This document shows positions 9,696-21,600 of a DNA stretch of 64,000 nucleotides, piece by piece. The notes beneath the pieces were generated by a model that saw only the letters and a program-made list of their open reading frames with translations, was not told the DNA's origin and did not search any database. Positions within the stretch are counted from its first letter, which is position 1. Each line of letters begins with the position of its first letter. This stretch comes from Plazaster borealis (taxonomy: Eukaryota > Echinodermata > Asteroidea > Forcipulatida > Labidiasteridae), in the NCBI GenBank assembly GCA_021014325.1, contig CM037473.1:9007501-9071500 (forward strand), in the 5' to 3' direction. The translations under genes were made by a program, and so were the position numbers.

Positions 9696-12600
9696 TCAGT
9701 GCTTGTTTACCTGCATAAGGTTCTTGGGTTCCAGCGACGACTTGTTGAGCACTTTGGGTTCATCAAAACTCAGGCGTAGTGGAGATACGATCTCGTCATG
9801 GAGTGCACTGATGTTGGGACTGCCGTTGGGCGTCCATCTGTGTCAAACAAAATCACATCAAATCTCAAGTAATAAACCCACAAGAGAAACTAGGTAAATT
9901 GTTTAAAAATTTGGGGTTGAACAAAGAAAACTGACTAGAGTAGGACTTAAACATGCTATCACTGTATTAACATGCCGGCGCTCGACCAACTGAGCTATCT
10001 AGCCCTATGTTGGCGGTCTCCCTGTGCCGGCGCTCGACCAACTAAGCTATCTAGCCCTAATGTTGGTGATCTTCCTATTTTGTCAATATCTTTTTTCGGG
10101 GATGCCGGTCAGAAGCCATACAACCTGTAACTGCCGTATAGCCAGGGATCACACCCAAGTTTACGATACAACCAGGAAAGCGGAAGCAGAGGTATCACTT
10201 TATGTAATAAACCACAAGGGAAACTGACTGGGCAAACTTTATTTAATTTGGGGATTGAACAAAGAAAACACCGCCACACCACAACCTACTCTTCCTAACA
10301 TGCCACAATGCCCCATATCCCTTACCTATCGACACTGTTATTCATCATGCCATGAACGATGGGGGAGGAGCTTCTTGGTAAGAGGGGGGTTCGTCTACGA
10401 CTTCTATTTAAGAGGGGTGTCCCGGAGGTAGCTATAGCCGAGCAACTGCAGTAAAGAAGAGGGTATACACTAAAGGTAAGGTAAAACGATTTTAACTGCT
10501 GATATTTTTTTAATCAAAATAAGGTAATAATAATAATAATAATTTAATAGATGGTAAATTGGCATCGGGGATAAAGAATATTATATTTGGTTTTTACCCC
10601 TACACCGATATGTTTAAAGCACTGTGTACTCAGTACTTTCCCCCCGAGTCCTGTGGAAAAAAAAATCACTGGCATATTACTCGGGTGGGATTTGAATATA
10701 GGATTCGAGCTGCCTCTAGCTACCGGGCAAGACATCTGCTCTAGAATGGCAAAGGTCGTGGGTTCGAATCCCACCCGAGTAATATTAATAATAATAACAA
10801 TAATAATAATTATAATAATAATAATTATAATAGAGACCGACCAGGTCAAGATCCTCTGGGACTTTAACATTCAGACTGATCATGTTATAGAACATAGGCG
10901 TCCAGATATTGTAGTCTTAGATAAGACGAAGAAGATGTGTCACCTCATTGACATAGCTGTGCCAGGTGATATAAGGGTAGCTTCAAAGGAGGTAGAACAA
11001 AATCTAAAATTAAATAGCAATTGATAAAATTAAATAGCAATAATAACTAGTTTGTATATAGCGCTTTATCTACGGGTGTCTCAAAGCACTTATCATCATT
11101 TATTTCCAGCCAGGTTTTTGAAGTTTTTTAATTATGAGACCCATTGTGAGGTATAGATGACAATGATGGCAGACTGAATGCTGTAGACATGCTTTATAGT
11201 CTCTTTGAATCAATAGAAGGTACAGCAAGGGTAATGTTGGCAACACAGCTGATATGTTTAATCTTTGAATCATGATACAGTAAAGACATCGGCAATGTTT
11301 ACAACACTGCTGCTGCTACTCTCTTTGAATCAAGATAAGGTACAGCACTGGTAAACGATTGGTAGTATTCCCGCAATAGCCAGCACAAGGTACTTCTGTT
11401 GGTAACTTGATTCTGGTAAGCAAGAGTTTTCTTTGCTTTCAAAATTATTTTCAATTTTAAGACATTTGTCCCCAAAGTAGAATCTTTTGTAGCATTGTGG
11501 AGGGCAACTGTTTAAAGAACAAAATAGCCATAGTTTTTGTCAGAGACATTTGCTTTTGGCGAGAACTAGAGTCTACATTTGACGCACCTAGAATATTCCT
11601 TGGCTGCACTGTACAGTTTACTTTTCTCGTCATCGCTGGAAAATGACGACTGGACGAGAGAATGGCCATAGGAACTATGGGATGCATCCGTCTCAAAACA
11701 CTCATCTGCAGATATGAAAAAAGAGTTCTATAACAAAGATATGGACAAAATAGGGAAACCCCCAACATGGGGCTAGATAGCTCAGTTGGTAGAGCACTGG
11801 CACGTTAAACCGGAGGTTGCAGGTTCAAGTCACTCTCTAGTCAATTTTTCTTTGTTCAACCCCAAATTATTGAAAATTTTCCAACTCAGTTTCCCTTGTG
11901 GTTTATAATAAAAAAGATGTGCTCTTTTCGGCCACATTACCTGCCTCTCCAATCACACTGCAGCCAAAAAGGCCATCAACTCTAGAAGGAAAACTGTGGT
12001 GTCTGGTTGGTCAGCCCCCCCCCCTGCCAAGGTTGTCCCACAACAACTTGGATAGAGCAGAATAACAATTTTGGATCTTTACCCAACACCGATGTGTGAT
12101 AAGCATAGAGTGCTTCCCCCCCCCCCCCCCCGAGTCCTGCAGGAGAAAAAAAACCACCACAGGCATACTACTCGGTTGGGATTCAAACCCAAACCCTCGC
12201 ATTCTAGAGTAGACATCTTGAACCACTCGCCCACCGAGCATGTCCGGTGACGAGAGGCCAGTGGATAGAATAATAATAATGATGTTACTTATACCGCGCA
12301 TATTCCATATTAAAAATGATCAAATGCGCCTTACAATAAGACAAATAAAAATTCTAAGAAAATACATACAGATAAGAAAAGAACAAAAATGAACACGCCC
12401 TCATAAAAAGTTTAAGCCGGACCATCCAGTGACTAAAAATATTGAGGTACAACACCTCATTAGCACAAACAATATACAGTGGTGAACATAAACCTACTAG
12501 TAGAGATAACTTGATTAAAACAGTAGTGAACTTAAACCTGCTAGTATAAATAACTTGGCCAGAACAAATTGGCCGTCCAGCCACATCGCAATGACCCCAA

Positions 12601-15600
12601 CCAAACTTCACGTGAAAGTGAATGCCAAGCAAAATTAAAGTGAGGCGAACAATAATAATAATAACTAGTTCTTATATAGGGAATTTTACAATAACGTATC
12701 AATGCACTTTACATTAGTGCCCTGGTCATTGGGCCAATAACATTCCTTTAATCTTCCTCAGCTCCCTGGGGAGTATACAGCCCCGAGCTGCCGTGGCGCT
12801 CTGAAGGCTTTTCAAACACAATATCAACCTCTACCTTCACAGGTACCCATTTATAACCCTGGCTGAAGAGAAGCAATTATAGTAAAGTATCTTGCTCAAG
12901 GATACAAGTGTCATGATCGGGATTCGAACCCACACCCCGATGACCTAACCATCGGAAATTTGAATTCGATGCTCTAAACCAGTTGGCCACATGACATCCC
13001 AAACAATCAGTGCACACTGTTTTCCAATTGTGCAGCAAGAAAACCTACCATCAGAAAAACTGAGATCCCAGTCGGACGGTCGCTGTGGTGGTTTGTGGTT
13101 CACCGTGGGAGATCTCTCGGGTTGTTTTGGGGAGAATGGGCGTATAATAATAAGAAAGAAAGTCACCAGCATTCCCCATATTAGGCTGAGACTGGAGATC
13201 ATCGCTATCCACTGCAATAAAATTAAAACCAAAAGTCAATATCTCAAAGATGTTATGCAAGTCTCAAACTTAGCTTTTAGCCTGGCTTACAACGTCTAAT
13301 AAAAACTGATGTGGGTAAGTACATTGTTATTATTAAAGTCACCTGGAAATAGTTTTTTTTTTTTTTTTTACAGAAGAGTATATGTATATTAACAATAAAA
13401 CAATTTTTTGAGTAATTGTTTGTCACGATTTATATGTTAAAAAAATTGATAAAGTTGTTTGAAGGTGACTCCGCCCATCCCTTTTTGTGACGTCAATCGA
13501 GGCAGACTTCGCCGCGATCGAACATCGACCCCCCTCGAACTTGCCTGCATTTACGTGCAAGTAGTGAGCTTGTACGTTTCGTTTGGTTATCCCAAAAAAG
13601 GGATTTTTGTGCATTTTCCCGGCAATGCCGACCAGGTGTATTGCTGCTGGATGCAGCAAAACGACTAAAGATGGGGTCAGTTAGCATTTGTTTCCTGCAG
13701 ATCCCTAATATAGGCAGTTACGGGCATCGAGGGCAAAGTGGTCCGGTCCGACATCGTTTTCAGCACTGCAGCGAACATGTTTCTGGTGTTCGGATCGACT
13801 TGAGCTGTATGCCGCGCCGCGGCACGCCGATCCGATTTGTCATCACGGGGCCGCTTGAATACCTCGATTATCCGTGTTCTCGTAATATGACCGTGCTCGT
13901 ATCTTCCGTTTTTTAAGACATAGAAAAGCGCATGGGACAGTTCGGGACCGGTGAAAACCTCGTATAAACGTCGACTGTACACTCTCCTAGGATTGCATTG
14001 GGTGACGTCCGAATACGAAAACGCATCATACTGATCAGGTACCCAGACATAATGTACAGGGCCAGACTACACATTTTCTCTTCAAATATCCCGCGCCTCG
14101 ATTGACGTCACGAACAGCACCATGTAAACGGGGGCCTATTTTTAAATGTTTAATTAAAATAAAAACACAATTTTTTAACCTTAGTTAATTGTTTATTCAA
14201 ATTCCACTCATCAAAATGTATATATTAACGACAAAAGCTTTATTTTGACAAAATACCACTGCCAGGTGCCTTTAATATCTGGTAATGAAACCAAGGATGC
14301 CTCAAAAGCAAACTTAATCACTGTGACTCGCAAGCTTGCAGAAACCTGTATACAAGGGTGCTTGCAATGAACCAGAAACACCGGGATTATAACCCCTGAT
14401 CTTCCACAATAAAGTTTTCTTAATTCTTTCATGTGCACTACCACTCCTAGTACACGGGACCTCTGGCTTAATGTCCTAACCGAAGGACAAAGCAATGGTA
14501 AAGGATCTTTTGCCGGTAACCTTTTCCTGCTAGGTCTTGTGCGTAACCCTTTAGAGACCATTCATTTCTGTATAATCATCACAAAGCGCCCAGACAATGC
14601 TAATATTGTTAATTTCTTTAATCAAATTTTGTCAGTAAAAATGTCAACAGAAATAAACATGAAACAGAAATTTTAGTTTTGTGTTTAGAAATTGGGGATA
14701 CTTTGTTAGCATACTACATTGGAAAATATCCGAACATGACCTTTACTTTGACCTCTTTATGCGGATGGAAGTAAGTCAAACCTTGCGTTTGTTTGCGTCT
14801 GCTATGGGCAAGCTGCTTGTGGCCGCTATTTTCTCTAAAGGGCTACGCAGCTCTATGAACTTGGGCCCTGGGCCCAATTTCATAGAGCTGCTTAAGCAGA
14901 AAATATTGCTCAACAATTTTCTGCTTTGAGCAGGATTGAGCAGGATACCAGTCACAAATTGTACATGTGACATGGTATTTTGTTCTGGTAAGCATAATTT
15001 TGTTGTGCTTGGCTATTTTTTGTGCTTAAGCAGTTCTATGAAGTTGAGCCCAGGTCTTGACTCACCATCTTTCGGAAGCAGAGGGAGACATATCTTCTCC
15101 TCCTCACTGATCTCATGATGGGGAGGTCCAGTAAATCTTGCAGGGTCGGCCTCTTGCTGTAGTCTGGATTCATCATGGATGCAATCATGTCTCTCAGTCT
15201 CTTTGAAATACCTGATTGTAAACATTTAGAATCTTAGAGAAAATAAACGTAATGGGTGTCCCCAAAGTAATGATCTTACCTTTCATTTCAATTTTAAGGT
15301 GAACAAAGAAAAATTGACTAGAACGGGATTCAAACCAGTGACCACCATAAAACGTACATATGAAAAATGCCTCCATGAAGTATCGGGCCCTGAGAAATTT
15401 GACGAAAAGAACCCAGTGAGAAACTTTGAACTTTTTTCTAATGTTAGTAAGCAGAGGAGCTCCTACGCCGTGCGAACTTCACCATCCATTTTGATATTTA
15501 CTCTAACACTGATGTGTGATGAGCACTGTATAGACCATGTAACCATTGTTTACAAAAAGAGTCACCTTGTACATTCTAGGGCCTTTCTGGCAGGCAAGAT

Positions 15601-18600
15601 ACTACACTGGTCATGTGGGGAAATATCACATCAATTCAAGAGTTATACAAATAACAGCTGTACTAATGTAGTTTTGATATGTGCCCCCTTTCTACATACC
15701 AAAAGTTGATCAAAATCATACGATGCAATCTCCACAAAATGCATGTTTTTACATCTTCCACCAATGACCTGTGTACAAATCGTGCCTGCATGAAGTCCAG
15801 GCTCTGCGGCTCTTTTTGAAAACATGTGATGTCACAGGTCACAAGGTCTATTTATCCAGCTATACCTTTTGTGATATCCCAGGGTATGTCCCCATGACGT
15901 AGCTGGTGCCACAACTGTCCGTTCTGAGGCAAGTCCAGATCACACGCAAGCTCCAGTATTGTTATTCCAATGCTAGAAATGTATGAAATCAACAAAATCA
16001 GTCAAACATCTGGCACACAAGTTTGTCCGTAGTACAATGGCCCATGTGCACTAGACTGGTTCCCTGTCTTTATCCGCACGGATAAAGACAGGCACTGGTC
16101 TAACAGGCACTGGTCTTACAGGCCCAGTGATTTCATTGGATAGAAGTGCAGTGATGTAAGCTTTCCATATCTATGTTATGATTGGTCCGAGGTGATGTAG
16201 TTTGTGTGACGTCAGATGTTTAAATAAAATTTCACACCATTTTAGAGACTCGTAATTTGTTTCCACTTTCACAAGGACTCTATTGTAGCGATAATGCCGA
16301 TCGGCTGGCAGAGGGCGCCAGCACACAGCTCCGCTGTTGGAGCCTTCGCTGGGGACCCCTGCCAGACAATCGGGCAACCGGCTTGTCGAGTAAGCGCATC
16401 CTGTTGTTGTGATTTGTTACCATGCTTTTTTAGAAATAAATGTGCTATCCCCCCAGACGCAAGAAACACAGAGAAATTGTGTTTGCTTTAGTGTGTTAGG
16501 AGTACTGTGAAAATAGGTTATAGCTACACTTTCTATTTCTAAAATGAGTGTATCACAAGACTGAATCTGGCCTAGGGCCTAGGGCCTAAGGAACACTGGT
16601 GCCTAGGGGCAACAGAACACTTAGTCCTGCCCTGCCCTGCCCTGCCAGTTCCCATATCATGTCCTTACCTAAAGACGTCAGCATGCTTGCCAAACTTGCC
16701 CTGCAGTAGCTCCGGGGCTAGGTACCTTGGGTCCCCTTCTTGAGCCTCCGTTAAGTCAATCTGCCATTCAAAGATAAACCACACGATATATTAGCCTCCC
16801 CATTTAATATGACATATGGACTAGTGAAAAAGCCGACTGACTTGTGAAATAACCTGCCAAATGGTCCAGCTGGTTAGTCACTGAAAAAGTAAAAAGCAAA
16901 CCCTGAAATATGGCTGATTTTATTGGCCCTACACAGTCCGAAATAGGGTTAAGGGTGGACTTTATGTTTTCTGTTTTGTGTGTTGTGGCCGAACGGTTAA
17001 GAGCATCGGACTCAACCTCTGGTGTTTCTGATTAGCAGAGTATGGGTTTGAGTTCTGGTCTTGACACTTGTGTCCTTGAGCAAGATACTTTACCATAATT
17101 GCTTTGTCCATTGGATGGGACTTTAAGCCGTAGGTCCCATATACTAGCAGTGATAGTGCACGTGACAGAACAACCCAGAACACTTATTGCGAAAGTGTAG
17201 GGGTTAACCCGGTGTTTCTGGTTCACATAGCGAGCACCCTTGTTTACAGGATTCCTCAAGCTTGCGAGCTACAGTGATTCACTTATGAGGCATCCTTGGT
17301 TTCATTACCAGAAATATATAATAATAATAATAGTAATAATAACAATACACTGTGAAGATATTGAACTATGAGTGGAAACAAATAAACCTCGCACCAATAA
17401 AAACTCACACTCACCTTCCCGAGTTGTATCGTGAGTCCAAAGTCACCCAGTTTGCAAACTCCATTCACAGACACAAAGATGTTATCAGGTTTGATGTCAA
17501 GATGAAGCAGGTCATGATCATGAAGGTGCTTCACGCCCTGAAAGGTTAGGAAACAAAGAAAGGGTGTCATGTCCCCTGTCTACAACAGCAACAGAGAATA
17601 ACGATTCTGTTTGTATCAAAAAGGGGCCGGACTATTTTCCCTTTATGCTTTTCAGTTAGTTGAAACAATAAGCCATTTGCAAGTTAGATTTGAATAACGT
17701 CTGGCATTTTTACGAGGCTATACAAGAGAAATCATTCACTGTGCATTACCTTGATCAAATCCAGTAAGAATCCCCATACTGTACTCTCAGATATATCATG
17801 ATGACTTTCTGCATACTCTTCAAGACTGGGGGGAAAAAGATATAATAAATATACAAAATATGTGTAAGTTTTATGCATTGCGCCCTCTATAGACTGCAAG
17901 TCTCAAGCGTAATTGGAACATTTTGGGGACTGCTGGGTTCCTTCCTACGTACATTGCTTTAACACGTGAAGGATACAAAAATCACGCACATAACACGGGC
18001 CAGCGTTCAGATACCTGCAGACTCACAGTCCATAAACCATGCACCCTTTGTTTACAACTCAACCGCCCTCTGTTAAAATATGCCCAGCAGCATGCGCACA
18101 GTTTCTTGTTTCTTATAAACTTGGTTCAGGAGCAACAAGGTCACATAATTCTGAGGCGATCTGACCCCTGTATGATCCTCCTAAACCAGACTTATTGCAA
18201 AATAGAATGGCCCAGTAACCGGGTAATAATGTTCTTTAAACAAATATTTTTGTCTACGACATATCGCCTAACATCACAAGGCTGGACGGCCACTTCAAGG
18301 TGAGGGCTACACTTAACTGATTTGGGCTGTTGACCCAAAGCAACTGTCACCAGGGGCACGTTGCCACCTACTCCTGGGGCTGAAACAGGGTTACTCCTTC
18401 ACTGTCTGTAAGGATTAAGGCATGGGTATCATCCACTAGGAGCCTGGCTGGCAGAGCAGAATGCACTACCTTCCCAACTTTTTACGAAGCAATATTATGG
18501 TTAAGTGCCTTGCCCAAGGGCACAAGTGTCATGACCGGGATTCAAACCCACACTCTGCTGCTGACAACACCAGAGCTTGGGTCCGGTGAACTAGACCGCT

Positions 18601-21600
18601 CTGCCACGACACGCCATGCACCATGAGCATCAAAATTACTCTTGTAAAATTAGAATTTGTGTTCTTGCTAACCTCATTTGGCACAGCTCCGTCTGTATGT
18701 ACAGATGGCCCTTCTCGGCCCATGCCTTGAAGAACTCCACACAGTTTGGGTGTCTGCTCAGGGTCTCGTGTTGATGGACCTCCTCTAACTTCCTCCTCCT
18801 ATTGGTCAATTAACATCCAATCAGAGTCAAAGAAATCTTTTTTTAAAGGCAGGGTATACTTTCGGTATTTGTCAAAGACCAGTGTCCTCACTTGGTGTCT
18901 CCCAACACATGCATAAAATAACGAACCCGTCAAAATTTGGGCTCAATTGGTCATCGAAGTTACGAGAAAATTATGAAGAAAAAAACCCCCAAAACACCCT
19001 TGCTGCATAGAATTGTGTGCTTTCAGATATCTGAGATCAGGTTAAAAAATGTTGGTGAAAAATTACCTCTTTCTCTAAAACTACATTACTTCAACGGGGT
19101 CGTTTCTAACAAAGTTTTATAATATCAACAGCTCTCCAGTGCTCTTTAGCAAGTAACTTTTTATGGTCATCAACTTGTGGAGAAATTAACAAAAGTACAC
19201 CCTGCCTTTAAAGGCACTGGACACTATTGGTAATTACTCAAAATAATTGTTAGCATAAAAACTTACTTGGTAACGATCAATGGAGAGCTGTTGAAAGTAT
19301 AAAACCTTGTGAGAAAAGGCTCCCTCTGAATTAACGTTGTTTTTGAGAAAAAAGTAATTTCTCAGTAAAATGTTTGAATTCATTTCGTGAGGTCTCGAAA
19401 TCAAGCATCTGAAAGCACACAACTTCGTGTGACAAGGGTGTTTTTTCTTCCATTATTATCTCGCAACTTCGATGATCAATTGAGTTCAAATTTTCACAAG
19501 TTTGTTATTTTGTGCATATGTTGAGATACACCAAGTGAGAAGACTGGTCTTTGACAATTACCAAAGGTGTCCAGTGTCTTTAAATTGCATGGGATTTGTA
19601 ATTGGCAGTGACAAATATTTTTTAAATTTTAACGGGCCCATTTTTATGGAGCTTTTTAACCCTACATGCAGTGCCCCAAGTTAAATCGGCACAATTGTAA
19701 TACAGTTGTATTGTTTACAACACACCATGCGTTCCTAAACTAACCTGTTTGTAAATTCAAATTTATTTTGATATTATCATTATTAATTATTATTTCTTGG
19801 TATTCAAAGAGAAAATGACCAACAGCTGTAGCTGAAAGGGTCACTAAACAATGCTAAAAATATAATTAAAAGTAAAAATACAAACACACCAACACCGTTG
19901 GGCCAAAGAGTAAAAAGTCTAAAATTTACAAAACCATTTATTACAAACTTTTTACGAGTTGTGGAGTTGTGGAGTGGTTGATTTCCTGTATCTCTCTGTG
20001 TTGCTTTTAATTAAGTTTAAACCAGACATGTTACATAATACCCGAGAATTAGTGTTAGATTTGGAAGGTAGAAGCAACTGTCTGTGACGGACTGATTTCA
20101 AAAGTTTAGTCCCAAACTTGTGAAGTAAATTATTTCTGCATTTCAGCCAAAGATGGTAGTTTGATCAAACCGAGAACCTCTCTGAAAAAGTTGTGACCAA
20201 AATAAAGTTTGGAATGTCAACTTTGAACCTGTGCATGGTGCCTTCATTATCAGATATGAATTAGCATCTTATTGTTACTGAGTAGAGAGGGAACCAGACC
20301 AAAATGGCCACTTACTTGTCAGCCTCACCCTTGAATCTCTCTCTGGACCTCTTTACTGCATACAGCTTCCCGCTCTCTTTGCATTTCACTTTGTACACCT
20401 GGTATAAAAACAAACCCAAACAGTTTTGAAACAATTATCAATAAAATATTACTCCTGTTCAATTACCCCTAAAAGCATTCCTGGAACCATCTCAACTCTT
20501 TAGGAGTATGCAGCACCAGCAACCAAATTGGCTTGCAGGTTGCTAATCATTCACATCATCAATCTCTACCCTCACAGGTACCCATTTACTCCTGGGCGAT
20601 GAGAAGCAATTAGGGTAAAGTGTTTTGCTCAAAGACACAAGTCTCATCACCGGGAGTCAACCAAAACTTTGATAACTCAGCCACCAGAATCAAGTTCTTT
20701 GAGCCAGAATGGCTAGTAGCGGCCATGACACGCCAACAACTATGCATATAATTACAAGCATAAAACAACTTGCATCTCAAAACAGAGTTTTTAATCTTTT
20801 TTGAAAAATACATTGTCTAAAAATTTATGAGTTCCTTTGACTAGACACTAGACACTTTAGCAAGTCATGGCCGAGTGGTCCAGTGCAACAAACTCAAGTT
20901 CTGGTAGCTTAGTCATCAGGGTATGGGTTTCAATCCCAGTCATGAAACTTGTTGTCCTTGAGCAAGACTATAATTGCTTCTCTTCACCCAGGAGTAAATG
21001 GGTACCTGTGAAATAGTTCTTGATTTATTTAGCTTGGTGCTCTACATACTTGGCAGCACACGCTGTATACTCTCCGGAGAGATGAGATGGTTTAAAGGAA
21101 TAAAATAAAAATTACCCAGTGACGAGGGGAACGTTTGAGGGCCATATGAGCATGATGGATTTGAGTGCTATACAAGAATACACTATAATAATTAAAGATT
21201 TTGTTGCTATGGACTGTGCAAATCTCATACGTGTTCGAACATTGCGACCGTTGAAGTGTGCCAGTTTGTTTCCTTCAGGTGTTAAAGCAATGTTTGTGGG
21301 ACCGATCCCGAAAATGTTTGAATACGCCTGAGACTTGCACGGTCTATTTCAAAATATTCAGGGTAAATTTGTACATATTTACATGAGACGACAAACACCC
21401 CATTATTACCCTGTTGAACATGTTTGGCATAAAGGATACCAAGGCTTTGCTGATTGTACTGACTGAAGACTGAGTAAAGGTTTTTCTGACTAACCTCACC
21501 GAAAGATCCTTCACCAAGTTTCTGCACAACTGTGAAGCACTGATCAAAGAAGGAGTCTCTGCTCTTCTCGTTGTAGTGAGGACTCAGCAGTAGAATAGCT

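Larger units (their letters stand above)
13488..14110. other. CpG-rich island bounded by an inverted TGACGTCAATCGAGGC repeat
   Basis: The perfect 16-bp inverted repeat (13488-13503 and 14095-14110) contains the CRE palindrome TGACGTCA at both outer ends. The interior is much richer in CG dinucleotides than the surrounding intron (CCGCGCCGCGGCACGCCG near 13811). It holds the THAP-like start exon (13625-13675, +) and an opposing 129-residue open frame (13677-14066, -). It could be an intragenic bidirectional promoter or a remnant of a DNA transposon. It lies in the PKMYT1 intron between 13211 and 15066. Confidence 0.55.

Noticed and set aside
10587..11024. 145-residue open frame as a single gene
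   Set aside because: It joins a SINE, an (AAT)n microsatellite (poly-Ile) and a LINE fragment by chance; only the LINE part has meaning.
11770..11845. tRNA-Lys or Asn gene
   Set aside because: The same head followed by the same 3' body recurs at least five times in the window, so it is a SINE.
13641..13916. Plus-strand 91-residue frame in the CpG island
   Set aside because: It overlaps the THAP-like exon in a different frame and has no domain; long chance frames are expected in CG-rich sequence.
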